From: Blastocatellia bacterium
Lineage (GTDB): Bacteria > Acidobacteriota > Blastocatellia > RBC074
Assembly (NCBI GenBank): GCA_016789725.1
Contig: JAEUQN010000019.1
Location: 1-59,549, forward strand
Length of the DNA: 59,549 bases
Direction: 5' to 3'
Shown here piece after piece: positions 1 through 8,134 of this stretch (positions are counted from its first letter, which is position 1; each line of letters begins with the position of its first letter). The position numbers and the translations under genes were made by a program. The notes below the pieces were generated by a model. It was given only the letters and a program-made list of their open reading frames with translations, had not been told where the DNA came from and ran no database searches.

Positions 1-396
1 GGAGCCGACGAGACCGCCGTCATGCAACTGCGGCAGTTCGGACTGCTGCTGGGTATCGCGTTCCAATTGACCGACGACCTGCTGGGCGTCTTTGGTAACG
101 AGGCCGACACCGGCAAGTCAACCGTCGGTGATATCCGCGAAGGCAAACACACCTACCTGGCGGCACCGTATCAGCGGTTGGTGAAGCGCAAAGGCAAGCA
201 GAAAGCGCTGGTCGCGGTGGCCCATTCGATTTTGGTGATGGTCTATCATATCTTGCAACGACAGGAGAACTATCACGAATTAGGCGGCGATTACTTTGAC
301 CGCCAAGACCAACAGAAACAACAACAACAATTATTACGGCAGCTCCAGGCACTGGGTCTGCAAGTCACCGTCACCCCGCTCCCCGCGGCGGCGTAA
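1..396 (+). pseudogene. Chimeric reading frame: polyprenyl diphosphate synthase fragment fused to IS110-type transposase C-terminus (5' partial)
   Basis: The frame is open from base 1. About the first 48 codons read as the C-terminal half of a geranylgeranyl/farnesyl-type polyprenyl diphosphate synthase: FQLTDDLLGVFG is the second aspartate-rich region, followed by GKSTVGDIREGKHT. From about base 150 the frame changes identity and reads as the last ~80 residues of an IS110-family transposase (YLAAPYQRLVKRKGK, ALVAVAHSIL, LGGDYFDR), with a glutamine-rich tract from an AAC/CAA run near 310-335. The frame stays open across the join. The join falls at a short stretch (K-H-T-Y-L-A) compatible with both families, so it may be a real deletion/insertion scar or an assembly join. 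Neither product would be complete. I am confident of the two identities but not of how they were joined. Confidence 0.8.
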
Positions 397-428
397 CCTG
401 CCCCGACGAGAGCTATTTTCAGAACAGA

Positions 429-489
429 ACAGGATTCACAAGATGAACAGGATGAGTTCATACAATCCTGTCAATCTTGTAAATCCTGT
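429..489. repeat. Dispersed palindrome of the ACAGGATT type
   Basis: Two 25-base arms (429-453 and 465-489) are reverse complements with three mismatches; each contains ACAGGAT twice around ACAAGAT. Copies or eroded copies of the same right arm occur at 11893-11919, 21951-21977 and 25967-26007. This one sits between the chimeric frame and the stop of the convergent Oar gene. Confidence 0.85.
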
Positions 490-512
490 CTGATTCTTCT
501 TCGTAGGTTCAT

Positions 513-3500
513 TCAAAAATTCAACTTCAACGCCAATTGCACAATGTGCGGATCGCCTGCGGTCGTGATGGAACCGAAGCCCGGCGCGCCCAGCGTCATA
601 TTGGGATTACCGAGTGGCGGCGTGTTCGTAACATTGAAGACTTCCGCGCGGAATTCGAGGTTGCGTGATTCGCGCCAGCGAATGCGTTTGAGCAACGCCA
701 GATCGAGATTGGCCAGACCCGGGCCGCGCACGGGATTGCGCGAACTGCTGCCGCGCGTGAATTGCGGCGCAACGGCAAACGCAGCGGTATTGAACCATTG
801 CGCGGTGCTGCGTTGCGATGACGGCAATGCAGTTTCACCCAATAAATTCGGGCGCTGGGTGCCGAATCCGGCGAAAGCGTTGAAGTTGGTGACTTGACTG
901 ATCGCCACCGGCAAACCGGATTGCAGATTGACGATGCCGCTGACTTCCCAACCCTGCAACATTGCGTTGAGCGATTTGGATTGCCAGCGTTTCATTGGCA
1001 GTTCATACGTGAAGCTCGCCACAAAAACATGCGGCACATCGCCGTTCGACACGTCACGTTCCAGCTTGCGATTGAAGCTGTCGGCGACGGGCGCATTCGT
1101 CACAGGGCCGGTTTGAATCGTCGCATCAAACACCGACGATGCTTCGTCAATCAGCTTTGAGCGTGTGTACGCGATCAGGAAGGACAGCCCGCGCGAGAAG
1201 CGTTTTTCGAGCTTCATTTGCAACGAATGATAGTTCGTGTTGCCGACGTTGTTGCGATACAAACTGACCGTTGTGAAGCGCGGAAACGGCTTCAGCAACT
1301 GGGCGCGCGTGATCGTTGGATCGCCGAGGCTCGACGCGCGCGGGATTTGTCCGAAGTACGGATTCGCCACGCGTTCGAGCAGCGTTGCGCCCTGTCGCAA
1401 TTGCTCGGCAGTCAATTGATTGATGTTCACATCGGGGATGCCGACGTGCGTGATTTTTGATCCGGCGTAGGCGATTTCAAATACGAGATTCGTCGTCAAT
1501 TCGCGTTGTACAGCAACGTTCCATTGCGACGTGTAGCCAGAGCCTAAATCCCGATCCACGCTGAATACGCCTTGTCCCAATCCCGCATCCGGCGTCAACG
1601 GAATCGCGTTGATCGTCGGCCCGTTGGCGAGCACAAACGCAGGCGTCACGTTGTCCAGCGTGCGTTGCGTGACAGTCTGCACGAACGGAAATTGCGGAAT
1701 CGTGAACGGCGTCGTGATGCCTGCCTGCTCTTGCCAGATCAAACCATAGCCCGCGCGCACGACCGTTTTTTCTGTCGCGCGAAAACTCAATCCCACACGC
1801 GGCCCGAAATTCAATTTGTGCAATTTGCGGGCGCTGCGCGGAAAGCCCGCTTGCCCCAAATAATCAAGCTGCTGTGTCTGCAAATTGAAAATTGCGCCTT
1901 GATCGTCGGCTTCGGTCGAGGGGAAGTTGAGCGTGTAGCGCACGCCTGCGTTGACGGTCAAACGTGATGTCGCTTTCCAATCATCCTGCGCGAAAAATTC
2001 GGCAATCGTCGCGCGTGGTTGCAGCACGCGGGGCTGCAAATCAATCGCAAAGCTCTGCACCTGTCCGAGCAAAAAGCTGGCGAGCGGATGTCCCGTCAAA
2101 CTGGCCAGCGCATTGCCGACACCGGGCAAGCCTTGCGAATTGGTGAATAGCGCATTGAACGCAAATGATCCGGCGGGCGATGGCGGTTGCAACACGTCCA
2201 ACCGCTGCTTGCGCATATCCACGCCAAACTTCAGTGAATGCCTGCCGCGTTGCAGCGACAGCGCGTTGTACACTTGCGTGACATCAGTGCGAAAGTCGCT
2301 GTTTGTATTGGCGGGCGCGCCAAGTTGTTGCAAGCCGCTGATCGCAATCGTAGGCAGCACGTTGCCGAATTGGGCGGACGCGGAAATGCCGGGCAGTTTG
2401 AAATTGGCATCCGCATTGAGCGAACGCCGCTCGACTGCGCGTCGCGTGTAACCGAAGCGCGTTTCATTCAGCCAGCCAGCCTTGCTCGTGAACAAATAAT
2501 TGCCCACGACCGATTGTGCAGTCGTCTTCGTCAAGCCAATCGCGCCGCTCGCAATCGCGCCGCTGCCATCGGGCAAAGGCGTGACGGGATCGCTTGTGTC
2601 TTTGGCGAACGAATAGCGCGCGAACATTTGCTGCCGGTCGCTGAAGCGATGATCTACGCGCGTGTCGAATTGATTTTGTGTCTGCGCTTCGTTGGCGAGG
2701 CGCGTGAAGTTGTTCGCGCTGGCTGTCGTAGTGGACACGGGATAGCGCGTCAGCAATTGCTTCGCTACCGCATCGAACTCCGCCGAAGGAATCACGTTGC
2801 CCGCATACGCGCGTTTGTCGGACGGGCGAAATAATTGGCCGTTACGCGCCTGAATTGCGTTGCCGTTGGTGTCCGTGACGTTGATGGGCGTGTTGCCGGT
2901 TGCGGTCGTCGTCGCAGTTCCACTGGGCGTCAAAAACAACGGCGCGCCGAGGCTCGCGGAAAAATCGCCATTGCGTTGTGCAAGCGTCGGCACAGTCGAA
3001 GTGCGCACGCGGGCAATGCTTTGGCGCGTGCCTTGATAATCGCCGAAAAAGAACGTGCGGTCTTTGACGACAGGGCCGCCGATCACGCCGCCGAATTGAT
3101 TGCGGCGAAACTGCGGTTTGCCAGGATTGGCGGCAGTCGCGGGCGCGAACAAATTGCGCGCGTTCAATGCTTCGTTGCGGAAGAATTCAAACACCGAGCC
3201 GTGCAAATCATTCGTGCCGGATTTGGTTGTCAGATTCACGACGCCGCCGTTGAAGCGACCGAATTCAGCGGATGGGCTGTTGAGTTCGACTTTGAATTCC
3301 TGCACGGCTTCGACGACGGGAAAGAATGCGATTTGTCCTGGCTCCGGTTGTAGCACGGAAATGCCGTCGAAGAGATATTCATTCACGCGCGGACGCCCGC
3401 CATTGATACGCGGAAACGATGGACCTTCGGATGTGCGCGGCGGCGCGGCGACTCCCGGTGCTAATGAAACGAGCGAAAGAAAATTGCGGCCATTCAACGG

Positions 3501-4001
3501 CAGGCTGACGATCTTGCGCCCATCAATCACTTGTCCGAGGCTCGCCTGTTCTGTGCGCAGCAACGAAGCATCAGCGGAAACAGTGACGACATCCGCGAGG
3601 TTGCCGACCGTCAACACCACATCAAGGTTAATGCGCTCGCCCGTTGCCAGACGAATGCCTTCGCGCGCGAGTCGCTGAAAGCCTGTTGCTTCGACAGTCA
3701 ATTTGTACAAGCCGGGCTTGAGATTGGTGAACGCGAACAGCCCGTCCTGATTGGCGGTGGTTGTTTGCGGAATGTTTGTCGCAACTTCGATCAGCGTGAT
3801 GTTTGCCGCGCGAACTACTGCGCCTGCACTGTCGCGGAGTTGTCCATTGAGTTCGGCTCGACCAGCCTGCGCGTAAATGGACGCTAAGCAAAGAATAGAA
3901 CCACTGAGAACACAGAGCGCACGAAAGATTATTGGATGAACAGAGCAGTGATTTTTCTCTGTGGCCTCCGTGCTCTCCGTGGTTTGTTTTCGTGCGTGCA
4001 T
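513..4001 (-). CDS. Oar-like TonB-dependent receptor with N-terminal carboxypeptidase regulatory-like domain
   Basis: A protein of about 1,160 residues. After an N-terminal hydrophobic segment ending near YAQA comes a carboxypeptidase-regulatory-like beta-sandwich (ELNGQLRDSAGAVVRAANIT, then GLFAFTNLKPGLYKLTVEATG). A plug region with LPLNGRNFLSLVSLAPGV follows, then a long beta-barrel rich in aromatic-ending strands, finishing with a terminal F (LALKLNF). Such proteins sit in the outer membrane of Acidobacteriota; substrates are generally unknown. I place the start at the ATG at 4001, preceded by GAAGGA. A farther upstream ATG at 4037 would overlap the neighbouring exporter gene. The first ~30 residues (TTESTEATEKNH region) are encoded by an inverted repeat at 3899-3984, so the signal peptide has an unusual repeat-derived leader. 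Confidence 0.85.
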   Translation of the reverse strand: MHARKQTTESTEATEKNHCSVHPIIFRALCVLSGSILCLASIYAQAGRAELNGQLRDSAGAVVRAANITLIEVATNIPQTTTANQDGLFAFTNLKPGLYKLTVEATGFQRLAREGIRLATGERINLDVVLTVGNLADVVTVSADASLLRTEQASLGQVIDGRKIVSLPLNGRNFLSLVSLAPGVAAPPRTSEGPSFPRINGGRPRVNEYLFDGISVLQPEPGQIAFFPVVEAVQEFKVELNSPSAEFGRFNGGVVNLTTKSGTNDLHGSVFEFFRNEALNARNLFAPATAANPGKPQFRRNQFGGVIGGPVVKDRTFFFGDYQGTRQSIARVRTSTVPTLAQRNGDFSASLGAPLFLTPSGTATTTATGNTPINVTDTNGNAIQARNGQLFRPSDKRAYAGNVIPSAEFDAVAKQLLTRYPVSTTTASANNFTRLANEAQTQNQFDTRVDHRFSDRQQMFARYSFAKDTSDPVTPLPDGSGAIASGAIGLTKTTAQSVVGNYLFTSKAGWLNETRFGYTRRAVERRSLNADANFKLPGISASAQFGNVLPTIAISGLQQLGAPANTNSDFRTDVTQVYNALSLQRGRHSLKFGVDMRKQRLDVLQPPSPAGSFAFNALFTNSQGLPGVGNALASLTGHPLASFLLGQVQSFAIDLQPRVLQPRATIAEFFAQDDWKATSRLTVNAGVRYTLNFPSTEADDQGAIFNLQTQQLDYLGQAGFPRSARKLHKLNFGPRVGLSFRATEKTVVRAGYGLIWQEQAGITTPFTIPQFPFVQTVTQRTLDNVTPAFVLANGPTINAIPLTPDAGLGQGVFSVDRDLGSGYTSQWNVAVQRELTTNLVFEIAYAGSKITHVGIPDVNINQLTAEQLRQGATLLERVANPYFGQIPRASSLGDPTITRAQLLKPFPRFTTVSLYRNNVGNTNYHSLQMKLEKRFSRGLSFLIAYTRSKLIDEASSVFDATIQTGPVTNAPVADSFNRKLERDVSNGDVPHVFVASFTYELPMKRWQSKSLNAMLQGWEVSGIVNLQSGLPVAISQVTNFNAFAGFGTQRPNLLGETALPSSQRSTAQWFNTAAFAVAPQFTRGSSSRNPVRGPGLANLDLALLKRIRWRESRNLEFRAEVFNVTNTPPLGNPNMTLGAPGFGSITTAGDPHIVQLALKLNF
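3899..3984. repeat. Imperfect inverted repeat of the CCAC-GGAG type inside the 5' end of the Oar gene
   Basis: Arms 3899-3917 and 3966-3984 match in 16 of 19 positions as reverse complements (AACCACTGAGAACACAGAG against AACCACGGAGAGCACGGAG). The element belongs to the same loose group as those at 11833, 13846 and 57510. It lies within the N-terminal codons of the receptor starting at 4001. Confidence 0.65.
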
Positions 4002-4008
4002 ATTTCCT

Positions 4009-4746
4009 TCAGGTGAAAACCAATTTGCCGCCTGCAATCAGCAACACGACCGCCAAAAGCTTTTTGATCAAGGTTACGGAAAGCCGCTGGCTGCCGAGAT
4101 ACGAGCCTGCTGCGCCGCCGACCAATGCCGCGATGACAACGGGGACAGCAAACAACGGCAGTTGTTTCGTGCTGCTGATGTTGCCGAGCAAGCCGGAAAT
4201 CGAATTGACCAGGATGAACAATGCCGAGACTGCCGATGCCGTTTTCGTTTTTGACCAGCGAAAGAAAATCATCAGCGGCGTCAGAAAAATGCCGCCGCCT
4301 GTTCCGGTCAAGCCCGACAGTAAGCCGATGCCTGCGCCTGTGAATAAAGCCACTGGTTTGCTGGGCGGCGTGGTTAATTGCTCTTCTGTTTTCGGCTCAA
4401 AGAAAAAGCGCGCGGCTGAATACAGCAGCACCAAACCCACCAAAACCTTGAACCACTGCGTCGGCAAGTTGATGTAGCCGCCGAGAAACGCGAGCGGCAC
4501 GGACAGCACAGCAAACGGCCAAAACAGCGGCCACGAAAAATGTCCCGCGCGCCAGAATTGATACGCCGTCAAACTCGCTACCAGAATATTCAAGACCAAC
4601 GCCGAAGGCTTGATGACCGCAGGCGCGAGGCCGAAGAGTGTCATTGTGGCGATGTAGCCGGACGCTCCGGCGTGACCGACAGCGGAATACAAAAACGCGA
4701 CCACGGTGATGGCGAGACACAATAAAATCAGGGCTTCGATGGGCAT
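4009..4746 (-). CDS. TSUP-family (TauE/SafE-like) membrane exporter
   Basis: A 245-residue protein made almost entirely of hydrophobic helices, the usual size for the TSUP family of sulfite, sulfonate or related anion permeases. Family-typical features are the N-terminal VGHAGASGYIA segment and the central glycine-rich GLLSGLTGTGGGIFLTPLM. About eight membrane spans are expected. It is followed upstream by a sulfite-oxidase-like protein (stop-to-start gap of 2 bases) and a Mop-domain regulator, so a link to sulfite or another oxyanion is plausible but only inferred from neighbours. Confidence 0.85.
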   Translation of the reverse strand: MPIEALILLCLAITVVAFLYSAVGHAGASGYIATMTLFGLAPAVIKPSALVLNILVASLTAYQFWRAGHFSWPLFWPFAVLSVPLAFLGGYINLPTQWFKVLVGLVLLYSAARFFFEPKTEEQLTTPPSKPVALFTGAGIGLLSGLTGTGGGIFLTPLMIFFRWSKTKTASAVSALFILVNSISGLLGNISSTKQLPLFAVPVVIAALVGGAAGSYLGSQRLSVTLIKKLLAVVLLIAGGKLVFT

Positions 4747-4748
4747 TG

Positions 4749-5192
4749 CTATTTAGCTCCGGCAGGTTTCTGAGCGTGCAAAACGGTGAGCGATTTGACT
4801 TGTCGCACCCAACGCCCGTGTCGCTTTTCATCGGGCACGATCATTTGCAACGGCCCGTGTGTAGCAGGCAATGATTTGCCGTCGCACGTATCGGCCAGCA
4901 AAATCACGCGTTCCGTGAACAGCGCATCAAGTTCGGGCAGCGCGAAGACCACTTGATAATTGTCGGCGGCTTCGACTAACACAAATGACGCGAGCCATTT
5001 GCCCCGCAGTCCCTGCCCAAACTTCACGCCCGCGCGCGACAGGATTTCGCACAACTCAACACCTTCATCCGTGGATTCTTTTCCGTCGTGATTTTTCGCT
5101 TGCACCGTGCGACGCGGCAGCTTGCTGAATTCATTGCGATTGATGCGATTGAATTGAAGCGACTTTTCTATTTCGCCTGCAACAGAAAGCAA
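4749..5192 (-). CDS. Small molybdopterin-dependent oxidoreductase-like protein (sulfite oxidase fold)
   Basis: A 147-residue protein matching the pterin-binding domain of sulfite oxidase-like enzymes: LSVAGEIEKSLQF at the start, then DEGVELCEILSRAGV, YQVVFALPELD, GPLQMIVPDEKRHGRWVRQV. No CxGN-type molybdenum-ligand cysteine motif is seen, so redox activity is uncertain. The start is TTG at 5192, chosen because GAGGAG lies 8 bases upstream and no ATG fits. No signal peptide is visible, although relatives are often exported. It lies 2 bases before the TSUP gene and next to a regulator with a Mop domain, giving a small molybdenum/oxyanion-flavoured cluster. Confidence 0.7.
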   Translation of the reverse strand: MLSVAGEIEKSLQFNRINRNEFSKLPRRTVQAKNHDGKESTDEGVELCEILSRAGVKFGQGLRGKWLASFVLVEAADNYQVVFALPELDALFTERVILLADTCDGKSLPATHGPLQMIVPDEKRHGRWVRQVKSLTVLHAQKPAGAK

Positions 5193-5250
5193 CGACGGTT
5201 CTCCTCTAAAAATGTGGCGCGATTTGGCAAATCGCGTTACACCGCGCCGA

Positions 5251-5664
5251 TCAGCTTTTGATAATCATCACTTCCGTCGCTTTGATGAGCGCGTATACCG
5301 TCGAGCCTTTTTTCAGTCCCAACGCGCGCGCGGCATCGCTGGTGATAATCGAAGTGATGACTTGCCCGCCGACATCAATGCTGGCTTGTGCTAATAGCCC
5401 CTCAAAGCGAATCGAAATAATTTGCCCGCGTAGTTTGTTGCGCCCGCTGATCGCATCCAGGCCAATCGCATTGGTTGGTTTCGCTTTCTTCACCGTAGCG
5501 GCTGAACGTGCGCTGGTGATGCGTTCGATCTCGCGGCGCGGCACGCGATGGTGTCCACCTGCGGTCTGCACCGATTCGATCTTGCCTTCGTAAATCCAGC
5601 GTTTGATCGTCACAATACTGACGCCTGCCAGTTGTGCCGCTTCTTTGGGTTTGAGTAGTTCCAT
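5251..5664 (-). CDS. HTH-Mop regulator (excisionase/MerR-like helix-turn-helix plus molybdate-pterin binding domain)
   Basis: A 137-residue protein. Residues 1-50 form a MerR/excisionase-type DNA-binding motif (KPKEAAQLAGVSIVTIKRWI, then AGGHHRVPRREIERI). Residues ~70-137 are a TOBE/Mop domain (RNKLRGQIISIRFEGLLAQA, then ITSIITSDAARALGLKKGSTVYALIKAT), which binds molybdate or related anions. The architecture predicts a one-component regulator sensing molybdate or tungstate. The start is the ATG at 5664 rather than the TTG just before it. It is read in the same direction as the sulfite-oxidase-like and TSUP genes and is the obvious candidate to control them; operator sites were not identified. 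Confidence 0.85.
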   Translation of the reverse strand: MELLKPKEAAQLAGVSIVTIKRWIYEGKIESVQTAGGHHRVPRREIERITSARSAATVKKAKPTNAIGLDAISGRNKLRGQIISIRFEGLLAQASIDVGGQVITSIITSDAARALGLKKGSTVYALIKATEVMIIKS

Positions 5665-5783
5665 CAAACGCGATGCTTACAGATTGCGGCGGAAAGAGTC
5701 AATCTTGACAGTGAAGAGTGATGCGGATTGAGACGGTTTAAGGAGGGATTGGGGCTAATGTCGGACGGATAAGGTGCGAAAGG

Positions 5784-5904
5784 TTATTTCACCGCAGAGG
5801 CGCGGAGGACTCGCAGAGATTCGCCGAGATGAAAAAAGGGAAACTCTCTTCCGAGCTTTCTCTGCGAACCTCAGCGCAACCTCTGTGCCTCTGCGGTGAA
5901 ATAA
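5784..5904. repeat. Long inverted repeat, CCGCAGAGGC type
   Basis: Perfect 18-base arms (5784-5801 and 5887-5904) with further imperfect pairing inward (CAGAGAT/TCTCTGCG). It ends 7 bases past the stop of the glutathione peroxidase gene and could act as its terminator. The gap 5665-5911 holds nothing else recognisable. Confidence 0.85.
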
Positions 5905-5911
5905 ACCTTAT

Positions 5912-6541
5912 CTACTTCAACGCTTGCTCAATCGCTTGCGTGACTTTGCTGCCTTCGGGTTCGTCGCCGCTGGCAAAGCGGGCGATCACTTTGCCGTTTT
6001 TGTCTACGAGAAACTTCCCGAAATTCCACTGCACGTCACCACCGAAACCCGCTTCGTTGCTGGTCAGGTATTGATAAAGCGGATGGATGTCTGCGCCTTT
6101 GACCGAAATCTTGGCAAACATGGGGAACGTTACATTGTATTTCAGTGAGCAGAACGATTTGATTTCCTCGTTGCTGCCGGGTTCCTGCGATCCAAAATTG
6201 TTGGCGGGGAAGCCCAGCACTACAAAGCCCTGATCCTTGTATTTACTGTAAATCGCCTGTAATCCTTCGTACTGTGGGGTGTAGCCGCATCGGCTGGCGA
6301 CGTTCACAATCAATGTGACTTTACCTTTGTAGGCATCTAGTTTGATTTCCTGTCCGTCAATGTTTTTCAGCGTGAAATCATGAACGGATTTGGCGGTTGG
6401 ATTGACGGTGACGGTGGACATTGTGGTGGCCTCCTTGGCGTTCGAATTAACGATTGGTTGTTCGGCGGCGCTGGTGCTGCACGCGGTGACAATCACCAAT
6501 GCGCCCATTAGCAATGACAAGGCGAATACAAGTTTGTTCAT
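5912..6541 (-). CDS. Glutathione peroxidase-family thiol peroxidase, lipoprotein
   Basis: A 209-residue protein. It starts MNKLVFALSLL with a lipobox ending at Cys21 (VTAC), so a lipoprotein anchored outside the inner membrane is expected. The catalytic Cys is C85 in NVASRCGYTPQY; the partners of the family tetrad are visible as Q119 (FGSQEP) and W172-N173 (VQWNFGKFLVD). It uses cysteine, not selenocysteine, and probably draws electrons from thioredoxin-like partners such as the product of the next gene. The ATG at 6541 follows GGAGAG and starts the signal peptide; an upstream in-frame start at 6631 would add 30 residues with no family match. Confidence 0.9.
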   Translation of the reverse strand: MNKLVFALSLLMGALVIVTACSTSAAEQPIVNSNAKEATTMSTVTVNPTAKSVHDFTLKNIDGQEIKLDAYKGKVTLIVNVASRCGYTPQYEGLQAIYSKYKDQGFVVLGFPANNFGSQEPGSNEEIKSFCSLKYNVTFPMFAKISVKGADIHPLYQYLTSNEAGFGGDVQWNFGKFLVDKNGKVIARFASGDEPEGSKVTQAIEQALK

Positions 6542-6655
6542 TTCTTTCTCTCCGGTTGAAATTTGTGCGTACACGATTGTGAGGTGTTCTTTTACTCTAA
6601 ACATATACGTTTGCTGGCGCGGTTCTGTCACAGATTTATGTCTTGAGTCTTTAGC

Positions 6656-7120
6656 TTAGGATTGGACCCCCAGCAAGCGATGAAGTGCCGCGCCCAGCAT
6701 CGCCGTCCCGCGTTCGCCCGCCGCGAAGCTTTTCAATTTGCCTTCTGGATCGAACAAATAATACGCCGGGACAAATCCCTGATCGTTCTGAAACGCATCC
6801 CGCAGTTTGTGCAGATTGTCTACCGCACACGGCTCGCTGATGTCATAGGTGGTCACTGCTTCGCGCACCGCTTCCAGGTTGGTGTCGGCTTCGTACCGTG
6901 GCATGTGAACGGCGATGACGCGCAATCCATGGTCTTTGAATTGATCGCGCCATTCGTGAACCTTTGGCATGTTTTCTTTGCAGATGCCACAACTGACAGC
7001 CCAAAAATGAACGAGCGTCGGATGGCCTTGCGCGCTTGCGATGGCTTCATCCGCATTGCTCGTCAGCCATTCGGTTGCGCCTGTTAGCTCTGGCATCGGT
7101 GTTCCAATTCGCATTGGCAT
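6656..7120 (-). CDS. TlpA/thioredoxin-like protein with CGIC active site
   Basis: A 154-residue thioredoxin-fold protein. The active site is C44-G-I-C47 in FWAVSCGICKENMP, with the cis-proline loop near GFVPAYYLFDPEG. No signal peptide is seen, so it is probably cytoplasmic. It lies between a glutathione peroxidase-like lipoprotein and a peroxiredoxin read in the same direction, suggesting it reduces one or both, an inference from context. A second in-frame ATG two codons in is an equally possible start. Confidence 0.85.
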   Translation of the reverse strand: MPMRIGTPMPELTGATEWLTSNADEAIASAQGHPTLVHFWAVSCGICKENMPKVHEWRDQFKDHGLRVIAVHMPRYEADTNLEAVREAVTTYDISEPCAVDNLHKLRDAFQNDQGFVPAYYLFDPEGKLKSFAAGERGTAMLGAALHRLLGVQS

Positions 7121-7256
7121 ACAATGAAACCCCTGCTTGTGAAAAACGCCAGCAACGAATCGGACGAAGATCGTTGCTGGCCTGAAATGTAGGATAAAAA
7201 TGAACCTGAACGCTTGTCCAGGTTTTTAGCGCCGCGTGTTCACGCCCGCTAAATTC

Positions 7257-7811
7257 TTAGCCGACCTTGAGTGTTTCCTGACCCGGACGCCATTCGGCCT
7301 GGCACAGTCCGCCGGTTTGCAAGGCTTGAATTACGCGTAGCGTTTCTTCGACTGAGCGGCCAATGTTCAAATCATGGACTACTGAGTAGCGCAGTACGCC
7401 TTCGGGATCAATCACGAACAGTCCGCGCAATGCGATGCCTTTGCCATCAATCAACACGCCGTAATTATCGGCCATTTCTTTGGTGATGTCGGATGCGAGC
7501 GGGTATTTCAATCCTTCGACACCGCCTTTGTCGCGTGGTGCTTGCAACCACGCGCGATGCGAAAAGACCGAGTCGGTCGAGATTCCGATGACTTCGGCTC
7601 CGATGCCTTCAAATTGGTCGTACTGATCGCTGAACGCGGTCAACTCGGTCGGACAGACGAACGTAAAATCCAACGGGTAGAACAGCAAAACCACCCATTT
7701 TCCTTTGTAATCGGAAAGCTTCACCGGTTCGCTCAGCGATTGAATATTTTTCGTGGACGGCAGATTAAAGTCAGGAGCAGGTTGACCGACTTTAGCTGTA
7801 GCTGTAGACAT
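7257..7811 (-). CDS. Typical 2-Cys peroxiredoxin (AhpC/Prx1 type)
   Basis: A 184-residue protein reducing hydrogen peroxide and organic peroxides. The peroxidatic cysteine is C53 in DFTFVCPTEL and the resolving cysteine is C170 in GGLCQAEWRPGQE; HDLNIGRS near position 140 is also typical. Start at ATG 7811, with GGAGAG 10 bases upstream; that motif overlaps an alternative ATG at 7829. It has a long upstream region shared with the divergent secreted-protein gene and heads the peroxidase cluster on this strand. Confidence 0.95.
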   Translation of the reverse strand: MSTATAKVGQPAPDFNLPSTKNIQSLSEPVKLSDYKGKWVVLLFYPLDFTFVCPTELTAFSDQYDQFEGIGAEVIGISTDSVFSHRAWLQAPRDKGGVEGLKYPLASDITKEMADNYGVLIDGKGIALRGLFVIDPEGVLRYSVVHDLNIGRSVEETLRVIQALQTGGLCQAEWRPGQETLKVG

Positions 7812-8134
7812 AATTCGTTTTCTCTCCATTCGTAAAATATTGAAATGATCGAATAGCGCGTTGATCCGCGATCAGCGCCAGAAGCGTTAGAGTACTTAAT
7901 TCCAGGTTTATATCTGACTTAGTGCAAAGGTTATAGTTAGAGAGAACCTAAGTCAACTGCCGATAGTCACGTCCCCGCCGGAGTCGTAATTGTTGGAGTC
8001 GAAGGGTGTGCTCTTACTTGGTTTTCTCCAACTAAAGTTTGAGTCGCTGTCCAATCTCAGGTTCCAAGACATCTCACAGGGTGTATGATAGTCTCTCTTT
8101 CTTCATAACATTCAGGCAGGGTAAGTTTTCCGAG
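7812..8134. other. Divergent intergenic region with short inverted repeats
   Basis: About 320 bases between the peroxiredoxin gene and the secreted-protein gene, so promoters for both should lie here. Two 7-base inverted repeats are visible: GACTTAG/CTAAGTC around 7916-7955 and GTTGGAG/CTCCAAC around 7992-8034. Either could be an operator or stem, but no known binding site is recognised. No gene or RNA is seen. Confidence 0.35.

Noticed and set aside
1951..3353. Several + strand frames inside the first Oar gene
   Set aside because: Shadow frames of a strongly supported receptor gene; no family similarity.
5912..6541. Selenocysteine in the glutathione peroxidase
   Set aside because: The catalytic codon encodes cysteine (C85); no in-frame TGA.
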